The translations under genes were made by a program, and so were the position numbers. Below the pieces are notes generated by a model. That model was not told the DNA's origin. It ran no database searches and was given only the letters and a program-made list of their open reading frames with translations. Positions 7,634-16,008 of a stretch of 64,000 bases of DNA are shown here, piece by piece. The stretch comes from CAZOVB01 sp964583095 (lineage in GTDB: Bacteria; Planctomycetota; Phycisphaerae; SM23-33), in contig CAZOVB010000003.1 of NCBI GenBank assembly GCA_964583095.1, positions 141,792 through 205,791 on the forward strand, read 5' to 3'. The first letter of the stretch is position 1. Each line of letters starts with the position of its first letter.

Positions 7634-8737
7634 CTATCTTTCGGCCGCGAACACGCGGCTCGTGAGATCCATTTTCTCCCGTTGCAGGCGCACTTTCGGC
7701 TCGCGGGCAAAGCAGGACTTCGCCCCCGCCCAGGCAAGTTGCCCCTGGTCGGTCTCTTCGTCCAGATCGTACACGTAGACATCCTGGAGGCGATACTTTC
7801 CGTCGTCGCCCAGGGGCAGTACCTCGCTGACCTGGGTGAGCCCTCTGCGCCCGTCGGGGAAGCGCGTCATCTGGACCACCACATCGATGGCCGAAGCGAT
7901 CTGCGCCCGAAGCGCGTGCAGGGGCAGTTCGATCTTGTTCATCATCGCCAGCGTCTCCAGGCGGTTCAGCGCATCCAGGGCCATGTTCGCATGCAGCGTG
8001 GACATGCTCCCGGCGTGTCCGCTGGTCATGGCCTGGATCATGTCCAGGGCTTCGCCGCCGCGGACTTCCCCGATGATGATCCGATCCGGGCGCAATCGCA
8101 GCGAGGAGCGGAACAACTCGGAGATGCCCACCTGGCCCTTGCCCCACCGGTCGGGCGGACGCGATTCCAACGCGATCAGGTGTTCCTGCTGGAGTTCCAG
8201 TTCGGCCGAATCTTCAATGGTCACGATCCGTTGATGGCCGGGAATGAAACTGCTGAGCACATTGAGCAGGCAGGTCTTACCGCTGCTGGTGCCCCCGGCG
8301 ACGAGGATGTTCTTCTCGGCCAGGACACAGACTTCCAGGTACTCGCGGACTTCCGGAGTCCAGGAGCCCAGTTGCACCAGCGCGTCGGCATCGAGGAGAC
8401 TCTTGGAAAACTTGCGGATGGCCATACACGTGCTGCGCCGGCTCAGCGGTTCGAGGATGACATGGACCCTGCTGCCGTCGGGCAGGCGCGAATCGATGAG
8501 CGGGTGCTCGTTGGAGACGCGCTTGCCGGTGTACTGGAGGACATTATTGACGGCAGAGAGCAGCGCCTCGGCATCTTCAAAAGCCGCGTCGGTGCGCACA
8601 AGCTGCCCCTCGCGTTCGATGTAGATCTCGTCGGGGGCGTTGATCATGATCTCCGAAACCTTCGGATCCTTCAGGAAATCAAGCACCGGGGAGAGAAAGT
8701 GCTCGACAGTGGCTTCGAATATCTTGGCAGTGGCCAT
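7634..8737 (-). CDS. cpaF: CpaF/TadA secretion ATPase of the Flp pilus
   Basis: 367 residues. Hexameric ATPase of the GspE/VirB11 superfamily that powers Flp pilus assembly at the cytoplasmic face. The N-terminal domain starts with FLKDPKVSEIMINAP, the usual CpaF opening. The Walker A motif GGTSSGKT lies at 148-155, followed by EDSAELEL (Asp box), RPDRIIIGEVRGGEA (Walker B) and SMSTLHANMALDAL (His box), all intact. Most CpaF proteins have about 80-100 further N-terminal residues, missing here. The ATG at 8737 has an AGGG-like site; a GTG six bases upstream is an alternative. First gene of the Tad operon in the window. The partner genes tadB/tadC, secretin and tadZ are not visible and may lie beyond position 1. 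Confidence 0.9.
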   Translation of the reverse strand: MATAKIFEATVEHFLSPVLDFLKDPKVSEIMINAPDEIYIEREGQLVRTDAAFEDAEALLSAVNNVLQYTGKRVSNEHPLIDSRLPDGSRVHVILEPLSRRSTCMAIRKFSKSLLDADALVQLGSWTPEVREYLEVCVLAEKNILVAGGTSSGKTCLLNVLSSFIPGHQRIVTIEDSAELELQQEHLIALESRPPDRWGKGQVGISELFRSSLRLRPDRIIIGEVRGGEALDMIQAMTSGHAGSMSTLHANMALDALNRLETLAMMNKIELPLHALRAQIASAIDVVVQMTRFPDGRRGLTQVSEVLPLGDDGKYRLQDVYVYDLDEETDQGQLAWAGAKSCFAREPKVRLQREKMDLTSRVFAAER

Positions 8738-8838
8738 AGGCACCCTGGACGGTCGCGCTGACTCGTTTGTATGCTTAACGAAAGATCCGCGCGAATGTTT
8801 CGCAAAACTTCAGCAAGTCCATGCCTTGCAATACAGTT

Positions 8839-8867
8839 AGTGTACTTCACGCCTGGCTGTGTAGCAA
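8839..8867 (-). promoter_or_regulatory. Candidate sigma-70-type promoter of the Tad operon
   Basis: On the minus strand TTGCTA (8862-8867) and TACACT (8839-8844) are separated by 17 bases, about 100 bases upstream of cpaF. The matches to -35 and -10 consensus are fair. The rest of the 8738-8895 gap shows nothing else I can name. Confidence 0.3.
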
Positions 8868-8895
8868 GAAGATCTGTCCAGGCTGGAATGGGGAA

Positions 8896-9567
8896 TCAGC
8901 CGTTCCTGCGCCCCTTGAGGCGCGTCACCCGCAGGTGCCCCTGCCGCGTCGGTTCGGGCAGGCGGTACCCCGCGGTCGATCGAAGGGTCCATCGCTTGAC
9001 ATCGGAAAGCGTAACCCGATGCCCCACCGATACGTACATGCACTTGACATTGCTGCGGGTCCGCAGCGCCAGGCCCACCACCTCCCCCTTGTGCTTCATC
9101 TGCGTAGCCGAGCCTCTGCGCAGCGAAGGTTCGCGGTACTCGCCGACCAGCACGCTCTTGGCGGCCCCGATCACGGGCTTGTCCAGCCAGAGGCCCACAT
9201 GCGAGGCCAGACCCAGTCGCCGTGGGTGGGCTATCCCCTGCCCGTCGCAGATGAGCAGATCCCATTGCTTCCCCAGCGAAGCAACCGCCTCCAGGACGGC
9301 CGGGGCTTCCCGGAAACTCAGCAGCCCAGGCACATAGGGATAGGTGCAGGGCTGCTGGACCACGGATTCGTCGATGACTTCCTTTCGGCCCAGATCCCAG
9401 ACCACCGCAACGGCCAGGATCCGCTTGCCCCCATCCAGAAACGCACAGTCGGTCCCGGCCACGCGTCGAACATCCGTCTCCAGGGGCCTGCAGATCACCT
9501 GCTCCTTGAGCCGCTGCTGAAGGGCGATGGCTTCGCGCGGCGACAGATCCCAGCGATGGAGGCTCAA
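8896..9567 (-). CDS. nfi: Endonuclease V (deoxyinosine 3'-endonuclease)
   Basis: 223 residues, normal for the family. It cleaves the second phosphodiester bond 3' of deoxyinosine and other deaminated bases, starting their repair. Visible motifs are AGTDCAFLDG with metal ligand Asp40, TYPYVPGLLSFRE around 76-87 with catalytic Glu87, and CDGQGIAHPRR with Asp108. The C-terminal tail is Arg-rich. The start at 9567 overlaps the stop of the threonine aldolase gene by four bases (ATGA), so both belong to one transcription unit, although the functions have no evident link. Confidence 0.93.
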   Translation of the reverse strand: MSLHRWDLSPREAIALQQRLKEQVICRPLETDVRRVAGTDCAFLDGGKRILAVAVVWDLGRKEVIDESVVQQPCTYPYVPGLLSFREAPAVLEAVASLGKQWDLLICDGQGIAHPRRLGLASHVGLWLDKPVIGAAKSVLVGEYREPSLRRGSATQMKHKGEVVGLALRTRSNVKCMYVSVGHRVTLSDVKRWTLRSTAGYRLPEPTRQGHLRVTRLKGRRNG

Positions 9568-10592
9568 GAGCTCTGCCCGGCGATGCGCCCCAGCGACTCG
9601 AGGGACTGCTCGATCTGCCGGCGGTCGATCATCAGGTGGGTCACCGCGCGGATCGTATCGGGCCCGGTGGCCAGGACCTTTGTGCCCGCCCGGCCCCAGG
9701 CGTCGGCGAGGCGCTGGGCCTGGCCGGGCTGCGTGCGAAAGATCACGATATTGGTCTCCACCGAGGCCGGGTCGATCTCGAGGCCCGGAAGCTCAGCGAT
9801 GCCCTGGGCCAGTCGGCGGGCGTTTTCATGGTCTTCGGTCATCCGCCGGCGATGGTGTTCGAGTGCATACAGGGCCCCGGCTGCGATGATCCCCGCCTGG
9901 CGCATCCCCCCGCCGAGCATCTTGCGAAACCGACGGGCGCGGGCGATGAGCTCTTCGCTGCCGGCCAGGGCAGAGCCGACCGGCGCACCGAGTCCTTTGG
10001 AGAAACAGACGCTGATCGAGTCGAACGGCTGGGCCCATCGCTGGGGTTCGATTCCCGTCGCGGCGGCGGCGTTCCAGAGCCTCGCCCCGTCCATGTGCAT
10101 TTTGAGATCCATTTGCCGGGCCTGGTCGGCCAACTGGTCGATGGTCTCAAGGGGCCAGATCTTGCCCCCGCCGCGGTTGGACGTGTTCTCCACGCAGACC
10201 ACACGCGTCGGCGCGAAGTGCACATTTCTGGGCTTGGCCGCTGCGCGAAGTTGATCGGGCCCGAACACCCCATCTTGACTGGGCAGCATCCTGCACATCA
10301 GCCCGCTGACCCCACCGGGGGCTCCTGCCTCGTACCAGAACACATGGGCGTTGTCGGCCAGGAGGATCTCATCGCCGCCCTCGCTCCAACATCGCAGGGC
10401 CACCTGGTTGGTCATGGTTCCCGAGGGCATGTAGACGGCTGCGGGCTTGCCCAGGATCTCGGCGGTGCGGGCTTCGAGCTGGTTCACGCTCGGGTCGTCG
10501 CCGAGCACGTCGTCTCCCACCGGGGCCTGGGCCATGGCCTGGCGCATCTGGGGGGTTGGCTGGGTAACGGTGTCGCTGCGAAGGTCGATCAT
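9564..10592 (-). CDS. ltaE: Low-specificity L-threonine aldolase
   Basis: 342 residues. PLP enzyme that splits threonine or allo-threonine to glycine and acetaldehyde. It begins MIDLRSDTVTQPTPQMR, the family N-terminus, and continues with VGDDVLGDDPSV and a cofactor lysine in CFSKGLGAPVGSALAG. ATG at 10592 was chosen for family alignment and for AGGAGA eight bases upstream; a longer reading adds an Arg/Ser-rich antisense-like segment. It lies between a Nudix hydrolase gene and nfi on the same strand. The threonine synthase gene is 4 kb upstream in the same orientation, so threonine synthesis and breakdown genes are neighbours, but not evidently one operon. Confidence 0.92.
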   Translation of the reverse strand: MIDLRSDTVTQPTPQMRQAMAQAPVGDDVLGDDPSVNQLEARTAEILGKPAAVYMPSGTMTNQVALRCWSEGGDEILLADNAHVFWYEAGAPGGVSGLMCRMLPSQDGVFGPDQLRAAAKPRNVHFAPTRVVCVENTSNRGGGKIWPLETIDQLADQARQMDLKMHMDGARLWNAAAATGIEPQRWAQPFDSISVCFSKGLGAPVGSALAGSEELIARARRFRKMLGGGMRQAGIIAAGALYALEHHRRRMTEDHENARRLAQGIAELPGLEIDPASVETNIVIFRTQPGQAQRLADAWGRAGTKVLATGPDTIRAVTHLMIDRRQIEQSLESLGRIAGQSS

Positions 10593-10608
10593 GGCATCTC
10601 TCCTGTGC

Positions 10609-11088
10609 CTACAGGATACGCAAGTGCTCGTTGGGCTGGGTATCGAAGAATTCCTCTTCGAGCATCTCCAGGGTTTGGCGCTGCTGGCGGAAGGGCACCT
10701 TCTGCCGGGCCTCTGCGCTGCAAAGCCACGCAAAGCTGTCGTGTTCGTCGCAGAGGGTCACCAGGTCGCTTTCCACCAGGGCCAGAAACACCGGTGTGAG
10801 CCAGATGGACTGCGTCGAGGGCTCGAAAAACATCTCGAGGCTGTCGGCCGAGTACAACTCGCAGGCTTCCAGGCCGGTTTCTTCCTGCAGTTCCCGCAGA
10901 GCCGCCTGGTGGGCTTTTTCGCCCGGCTGGAGCCCGCCGGTCACCTGCTGCCAGACGCCCGGGTAGTGCCTGGCCCGCGGATCCCGGCGCAACAGAAGCC
11001 AGCGGGGCCCCTGCGGTGTCTTCCGGGCCACGTACAGCGAGACCTGGCAGGCATCGATGGGGATCCGACCTCTTTCCTGCAGGGACAT
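10609..11088 (-). CDS. Nudix hydrolase
   Basis: 159 residues. A complete Nudix box, GGLQPGEKAHQAALRELQEE followed by TGL, spans about 51-73 with the RELQEE core that binds Mg. The fold should hydrolyse a nucleoside diphosphate linked to another group. The sequence before the box (RRDPRARHYPGVWQQVTGG) and the late acidic part (DEHDSFAWL) resemble the NudB/dihydroneopterin triphosphate type, but the match is not strong enough to assign a substrate. ATG at 11088 is favoured by the domain boundary. It sits between ltaE and dapB with short gaps, probably cotranscribed. Confidence 0.82.
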   Translation of the reverse strand: MSLQERGRIPIDACQVSLYVARKTPQGPRWLLLRRDPRARHYPGVWQQVTGGLQPGEKAHQAALRELQEETGLEACELYSADSLEMFFEPSTQSIWLTPVFLALVESDLVTLCDEHDSFAWLCSAEARQKVPFRQQRQTLEMLEEEFFDTQPNEHLRIL

Positions 11089-11096
11089 CGCAGCTC

Positions 11097-11888
11097 TCAG
11101 ATGCCCAGCACGTCGTGCATGTCGTAGAGGCCGGGCCTCTTGCCCGCGACCCACTTGGCCGCACGCAGAGCCCCGCGTACGAAGGTATCCCGCGTGTGGG
11201 CGCTGTGGCTGATGGTGACGGTCTCTCCGAGGTTGCCGAAGTGCACCTGGTGCTCGCCTACCGTGTCGCCTACCCGAAGGGCGTGCATGCCGATTTCGCC
11301 CTCGTTGCGCGGGCAGTGACCGCCGCGACCGAAGAGGACCGTCTCGCCGTAGTCGACGCCACGGGCCTGGCAGATGGACTTGGCCAGCGAGATGGCCGTG
11401 CCCGACGGGGCATCCTTCTTGAAACGGTGATGCGTCTCGCTGATCTCGATATCGTAGCTTTCGCCCAGGGCCTTGGCCACGTCGGCGACCACCTTGAGCA
11501 GCACGTTGATACCCACCGAATAGTTCGCGGCGTTGACGATGGGAATCTCCGAAGCGGTGTCGGCCAGTTCGGCCTGCTGGCTTTCGGTCAGCCCGGTCGT
11601 GCCGATGACCATGGCGATACCCTTCTTGCGGCATAGAGGCAGGGCCTCCATGGTCCCCTCGGGCAGGGAGAAGTCGATCATCACTTCCGGAAAGTCCTGG
11701 CCCATCTCCTGGGTGACCTGGACGCCGAAGGGGCCCGCACCGGCCAACTCTCCAAGGTCGCGTCCCATAGCACGGTTTCCGGCTGCTTCCAAGGCTGCCA
11801 CAATGTCAAATTCGCCCAGTTCGATCGCCAACGCGGCGATTCGTTTTCCCATGCGACCGGCTGAGCCGTTGATCGCGATTTTCGTCAT
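11097..11888 (-). CDS. dapB: 4-hydroxy-tetrahydrodipicolinate reductase
   Basis: 263 residues. Reduces 4-hydroxy-tetrahydrodipicolinate to tetrahydrodipicolinate with NAD(P)H, a step to meso-diaminopimelate and lysine. The N-terminal dinucleotide site reads INGSAGRMGK, and the family signature EISETHHRFKKDAPSGTA carries the catalytic His pair and Lys. Length is typical. ATG at 11888 follows AAAGGCGGA. Supply of meso-DAP fits the MurE in this window, whose DNPR motif indicates a DAP-type wall. It is the first gene of a run with the Nudix, ltaE and nfi genes. Confidence 0.95.
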   Translation of the reverse strand: MTKIAINGSAGRMGKRIAALAIELGEFDIVAALEAAGNRAMGRDLGELAGAGPFGVQVTQEMGQDFPEVMIDFSLPEGTMEALPLCRKKGIAMVIGTTGLTESQQAELADTASEIPIVNAANYSVGINVLLKVVADVAKALGESYDIEISETHHRFKKDAPSGTAISLAKSICQARGVDYGETVLFGRGGHCPRNEGEIGMHALRVGDTVGEHQVHFGNLGETVTISHSAHTRDTFVRGALRAAKWVAGKRPGLYDMHDVLGI

Positions 11889-12000
11889 GATTGTCCGCCT
11901 TTCCTGCTGTCAATCCAGGCTCACAGCGTACCGCAAGAGCAGTGGAAATGCACGCGCGCGATCGGCGATGGCGACAGGGAGAAATCAGGACAGGGACGGT

Positions 12001-13452
12001 TCAGTGAGGCCGGCCCCGGCGGACCTGCTGCTCGATATAGTCCAGCCAGGAGCGGAAATCGTCAGCTACCTTGCAGGACTCCTGGGATTTGCGGGGCAGG
12101 AAGAAAACCGCCGCGCCGGACCGGGCCTCCTGTCCGGAGGCTTTGAGGCTGTAGGAGCCCCCCTCCTGGGCCAAGGCGAAAACGATCCGCTCGACGGGCT
12201 CCTCCTCTTCCTCCAGGGAAAGGATGTCGTGGCAGGAGAGCACGCGGACGCCCCAGAGATTGGCCCCGTCGGCGTGGGTAAGGAACATCGCCAGATCTCC
12301 CGGCAGCCATGGGGGGCTGGCCCGGCGAAGATCTTCCACGTCCTGTTTTCGGGCCGGGGGGCCCAGGTCTACTCCCTGGCCGGAATCGAAGGCATTGTTC
12401 ACGAAACTTTCCACCCAGGACATGCTCAGCCCCGAGTTGCGCTGCTCCTGGACGGGCGTCTCTTCCTCCAGCCCGTCGTCGAATTCCGCCACGGCTGAGC
12501 GGATATCGTCGTTGGCCCACGTGGGGCCCGAAGGCTCTTGCTCATCCTCCTCGGCCAGGCCTTGGAGTTCGGCGTCGTCGAGTCCCAGGTTCCGGCCGGC
12601 CGATGCAGTATGCTCCTCCAGGGCTTCGGAATCCTCCGTCTCCTGCTCGCCTTGCTCACGCAAGGACAAGGGCGTTGGGGTTGGAGAATCCTCTTCCGAA
12701 CGGGTCCCGGCGTCGGTCTCGGAGGTGATTTCCTCGACGATCTGTTCGAACTTCCCCGCCTGGGGATCGGCGGCGATGCTTCGGGCGACGCGGCGGGCAT
12801 CTTCGGCGACGGACTCTTCCTGCAAAGCCCCTTCGGGATCCTCCGGAGTCTGCCCGGTTTGCTCAGCCCGGGATTCTTCGGACCCCTCCTGCATAGGCCC
12901 CTCTGACCTGGAGCGTTGATCGATGGGCCTGGCTACGGGCAGATCCAGCAGCGCCGCTGATCCCTGGTCCTGCCGGACGATCTTGCCCAGGTGCTCGAGC
13001 GACTGGCGACGCTTGCTGCGCCAGGGGCCTTTCTGGGTCTGGAGGACGAACCACCAGTCATCGGCCCGGAGATACTTGGGCCAGGACACCGGCTTTTCGG
13101 TTTCTGCGAGGATCTCCGTGATCACCCCGTCGCGTACCTTTGCCAGAATGCGGATCTCCCCCTCCACCCGTTGATCGCGGATCCGCAGATCGCTGATCTC
13201 CAGGTTCACCGCGTCCCCGACGGAGAATTCCCCCAGAAGCGCCTCGTTGAAGACGATATCGTAGCGGTACCGGGCCGGGCCGTCCTTGCCCGATTCACCC
13301 CGACGCATCGGATGCCGATGGACCCGGCAGAAGAAGGGAGGCTCCAACTGGCGACGCAGAGACTCCATGAGGTTCGTCTCCCCGTCAAGCAACAGCCGAA
13401 GAATCCACTGCTCCTGGCTGGTCCATTTCTTGCGTTGAAAGCCGCCGATCAT
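12001..13452 (-). CDS. Acidic protein with possible C-terminal SUKH (SMI1/KNR4)-like domain
   Basis: 483 residues, not recognised as a whole. Residues 1-140 form a compact basic region rich in Trp and Arg (WSRKWTSQEQW-type start, DDWWFVLQTQKGPW). Residues 150-370 are a low-complexity Glu/Asp/Ser/Gln linker, probably disordered. The last 120 residues resemble a SUKH-type fold: ASPPWLPGDLAMFLTHADG, then hydrophobic strands and a final SCKVADDFRSWLDYI helix, the usual ending of SMI1/KNR4 proteins. That assignment is by eye. ATG at 13452 has GGGAG just upstream; a TTG at 13467 is possible. Flanked by dapB and thrC on the same strand with gaps over 100 bases, so it is probably a separate unit. Confidence 0.6.
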   Translation of the reverse strand: MIGGFQRKKWTSQEQWILRLLLDGETNLMESLRRQLEPPFFCRVHRHPMRRGESGKDGPARYRYDIVFNEALLGEFSVGDAVNLEISDLRIRDQRVEGEIRILAKVRDGVITEILAETEKPVSWPKYLRADDWWFVLQTQKGPWRSKRRQSLEHLGKIVRQDQGSAALLDLPVARPIDQRSRSEGPMQEGSEESRAEQTGQTPEDPEGALQEESVAEDARRVARSIAADPQAGKFEQIVEEITSETDAGTRSEEDSPTPTPLSLREQGEQETEDSEALEEHTASAGRNLGLDDAELQGLAEEDEQEPSGPTWANDDIRSAVAEFDDGLEEETPVQEQRNSGLSMSWVESFVNNAFDSGQGVDLGPPARKQDVEDLRRASPPWLPGDLAMFLTHADGANLWGVRVLSCHDILSLEEEEEPVERIVFALAQEGGSYSLKASGQEARSGAAVFFLPRKSQESCKVADDFRSWLDYIEQQVRRGRPH

Positions 13453-13591
13453 CTTCTCCCGGGCCAAAGATACAAGTCCAAACGTCCTTTACCCTATCGA
13501 CAATCACCGCCTCCAACATCAGGAAGCTCGAACGTTTCCCGGCCGGACCCGGCCAACGGTCATGTCGGCGAAGCCCTTTTCCAGGAAGGCG

Positions 13592-14992
13592 CTATCGCTC
13601 CTGCCACCGGGCATCCAGAACACGCACGAGATAATCACGCACGGCCTGATCGTCGGATGCCACGCTGTCGCACCGAGTGGGAAGGTCCGAAAGACTGTCG
13701 ATATCGGGATGATGGGCCACGTCCGCGCCGGTGGCGCGTCGAATCGCATCGGGGAACTTTGCCGGATGGGCCGTCGCCAGGGCCAGGATCGGGTCTCCCT
13801 GCGACTCCTGGCGAAGGGCCACGCAGACCCCCACCGCCGTGTGGGGATCCATGACGTATCCGTACTCGTTGTAAAATTCGGCAATGGTTCGGAGAGTATC
13901 TTCCGAATCCGCCCGGCCGGCGGTGAAATCCGCATCGATCTCCCCATCGCCCAGGGAGACCTCCAGATGCCCTGTCCGGGAGAACGTCTCGATCAACTCC
14001 CTCAACTGGTGAGGGTTTTCTCCAAGCCGGTAGTACAGGTACCGTTCAAAGTTGCTGGCCACCTGGATATCCATCGCAGGTGAAAGGCTCTTGAAGACCT
14101 TGCCCAGGCTGTACGTGCCGGTATTGAAGAACCGGGCGAGGATGTCGTTTTCGTTGGTGGCCAGGATCAGCCTGGAAATCGGCAGGCCCATCTGGCGGGC
14201 GTACCAGCCGGCCAGGATATCCCCGAAGTTGCCGGTGGGCACGGCCACGCGAACCGCCGAAGCCCCCGTGGAACGCATCAGACGCAGCACGCCGTGGAAG
14301 TAATAGACGATCTGCGCCAGGACCCGCGCCCAGTTGACGCTGTTGACCGCGCCCAGGTGGTACTTCCGCTTGAAGTCCAGATCCGAGGCCAGGGACTTCA
14401 TGATCCGCTGGCAGTCGTCGAAGCTGCCCTCGACGGCCATGTTGTGCACGTTCCTGTCCAAAACGCTGGTCATCTGACGTTCCTGGATCGGCGAGACGCC
14501 CCCGGCCGGGTGCATCACGAAAATCTCGATTCCCTTCCGGCCCCGCACGCCGTAGATGGCCGCACTTCCCGTATCGCCGCTGGTGGCGGCCAGGATGTTG
14601 AGCCTCTGGTCGCGCAGGGAGAGGATGTGCTCGAAGAGGTTGCCCAGGAACTGCAGGGCCACATCCTTGAATGCCAGGGTGGGCCCATGGAAGAGCTCCA
14701 GGACATGCAAAGGCCCCACATGCACCACCGGGGCGACCTCCGGGGCGAAGTTTTCCCCATAGGAAGCAGCGATCAGGGATTCGAGCGTCCGGGAGTCCAG
14801 GTCGTCTGTGAAAAGTCGGAAGATCTCCAGGGCCAGTTCGTTGTAGGACAGTTGGGCCCAGTCGTCCAGGCGATTGCGAACGTCGGGGATGCCCTGGGGG
14901 ACCATCAGCCCGCCGTCCTCGGCCAGGCCCATGATGACGGCGTCCTGGAAGTCTGCGGGCTCCACCTGTCCGCGTGTCGAGACATACTGCAT
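13592..14992 (-). CDS. thrC: Threonine synthase
   Basis: 466 residues. PLP enzyme converting O-phospho-L-homoserine to threonine. The start MQYVSTRGQVEPADFQDAV is typical of the long, E. coli-like class. The PLP lysine is Lys109 in FHGPTLAFKDVALQF, the glycine-rich phosphate loop is TSGDTGSAA, and the AVPTGNFGDILAG segment is also present. ATG at 14992 has AAGGAG nine bases upstream. A good promoter lies about 40 bases before the gene. Confidence 0.95.
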   Translation of the reverse strand: MQYVSTRGQVEPADFQDAVIMGLAEDGGLMVPQGIPDVRNRLDDWAQLSYNELALEIFRLFTDDLDSRTLESLIAASYGENFAPEVAPVVHVGPLHVLELFHGPTLAFKDVALQFLGNLFEHILSLRDQRLNILAATSGDTGSAAIYGVRGRKGIEIFVMHPAGGVSPIQERQMTSVLDRNVHNMAVEGSFDDCQRIMKSLASDLDFKRKYHLGAVNSVNWARVLAQIVYYFHGVLRLMRSTGASAVRVAVPTGNFGDILAGWYARQMGLPISRLILATNENDILARFFNTGTYSLGKVFKSLSPAMDIQVASNFERYLYYRLGENPHQLRELIETFSRTGHLEVSLGDGEIDADFTAGRADSEDTLRTIAEFYNEYGYVMDPHTAVGVCVALRQESQGDPILALATAHPAKFPDAIRRATGADVAHHPDIDSLSDLPTRCDSVASDDQAVRDYLVRVLDARWQER

Positions 14993-15030
14993 CCGGGGCG
15001 ACTCCTTCTTGTTCCGAGCGTTAAAAGCGG

Positions 15031-15059
15031 ATTCTACCCTCACAGGAGCCAATGGACAA
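15031..15059 (-). promoter_or_regulatory. Candidate promoter of thrC
   Basis: On the minus strand TTGTCC (15054-15059) and TAGAAT (15031-15036) are separated by exactly 17 bases, 38 bases before the thrC start codon. It resembles the TTGCCC-N17-TAGAAT promoters before hisF and the thioesterase gene. Confidence 0.5.
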
Positions 15060-15082
15060 GCCCGCCCCTGCCTGCCTGGAAA

Positions 15083-15994
15083 TCAGAGATTGTGCAGTTT
15101 CGAATCGTCCTCGCGCTGCTTGCGTGTGGCGTTCTTGAGCGTGCGCTTTTCCCGGGCGGTGAGCTTCTGGATTCCCTGTTCGTGGATTTTCTGGAGAATG
15201 CGGTCGATTTCGGCCTGTTCTTTGCGGCGTTTCTCCATTTTCTGTTCCCAGGCGCCCTCGCGCAGTTTTTCCTGGAGACTCTTGCGCTGCGAAGGACCGC
15301 GCGCTTTGCCCGGGGAGGACATCTGTGGCAGGACCCAGATCCACAGGGCCGCCATGATCGTCCCGCCCAGGTGGGCGGCATGGCTCATCGTGTCGGACAT
15401 CGGAACCTGTGCGGCCAGGCCCTTGAGAACCGTCAGAAGCATGATGCCGAAGATCACCAGGGCCGCCATGCGGATGGGCACCGGGAAGAAGACAAAAATA
15501 ATCCGAAATTGGGGAAAGTAGACCGCCGCAGCCAGGATGATACCGTAGACGCCCCCCGAAGCGCCCACGATCGGGAAATGGGAAGGATAGTTGGGGAACA
15601 TCGAGGCGATCACGACATAGGACAGGCCGGCCACCACGCCGCAGCTCAGGTAGAAGTAGATGAATTTTCTCGTGCCGAACTTCTTCTCCAGGGGCGTGCC
15701 CAACATGTACAGCCCCAGCATGTTCAGCAGGATATGCCACAAACCCGCATGGAGGAATTGGAAGGTGAAATACCGCCAGACCTGCCAGAACGCCCCCAGT
15801 GTGACGCCGAGATTGTAACTGAGGACATTATTGCGGTCGAAGGCCTGGACCACGAAGGCTACGAAGTTGATCACCAGCAGCCATTTGACACCCCGAGCGG
15901 GCTTGGGCATGCCGATGGTCATTCCCTCTGCCAGGCCGCCTCCCGGGTAGCCTCCGCCACCTTCGTGCATGTATCCTCGGTTGTGCAGTCCCAT
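15083..15994 (-). CDS. Rhomboid-family intramembrane serine protease
   Basis: About 303 residues with six hydrophobic helices in the first 240. The catalytic serine is in HFPIVGASGGVYGI and the catalytic histidine in MSHAAHLGGTIMAALW; the loop motif WRYFTFQFLHAGLWHILLNM is also present. It should cleave transmembrane substrates within the inner membrane. The cytoplasmic C-terminus is a charged helical tail (DRILQKIHEQGIQKLTAREK) as found in many rhomboids with an appended DUF6576-like motif. The ATG at 15994 has AGGA six bases upstream; an earlier ATG at 16009 forms a TGATG overlap with the Nudix gene and is the alternative. The Gly/Tyr-rich N-terminus is probably flexible. Confidence 0.88.
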   Translation of the reverse strand: MGLHNRGYMHEGGGGYPGGGLAEGMTIGMPKPARGVKWLLVINFVAFVVQAFDRNNVLSYNLGVTLGAFWQVWRYFTFQFLHAGLWHILLNMLGLYMLGTPLEKKFGTRKFIYFYLSCGVVAGLSYVVIASMFPNYPSHFPIVGASGGVYGIILAAAVYFPQFRIIFVFFPVPIRMAALVIFGIMLLTVLKGLAAQVPMSDTMSHAAHLGGTIMAALWIWVLPQMSSPGKARGPSQRKSLQEKLREGAWEQKMEKRRKEQAEIDRILQKIHEQGIQKLTAREKRTLKNATRKQREDDSKLHNL

Positions 15995-16008
15995 GAAAGT
16001 TCCTGACA

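Noticed and set aside
12001..13467. Toxin-immunity module based on the SUKH-like domain
   Set aside because: No toxin, polymorphic repeat or secretion gene is adjacent; the neighbours are dapB and thrC.
13541..13554. GC palindrome between thrC and the acidic protein gene as a terminator
   Set aside because: The stem is only five base pairs with a four-base loop and no T-run follows on either strand.
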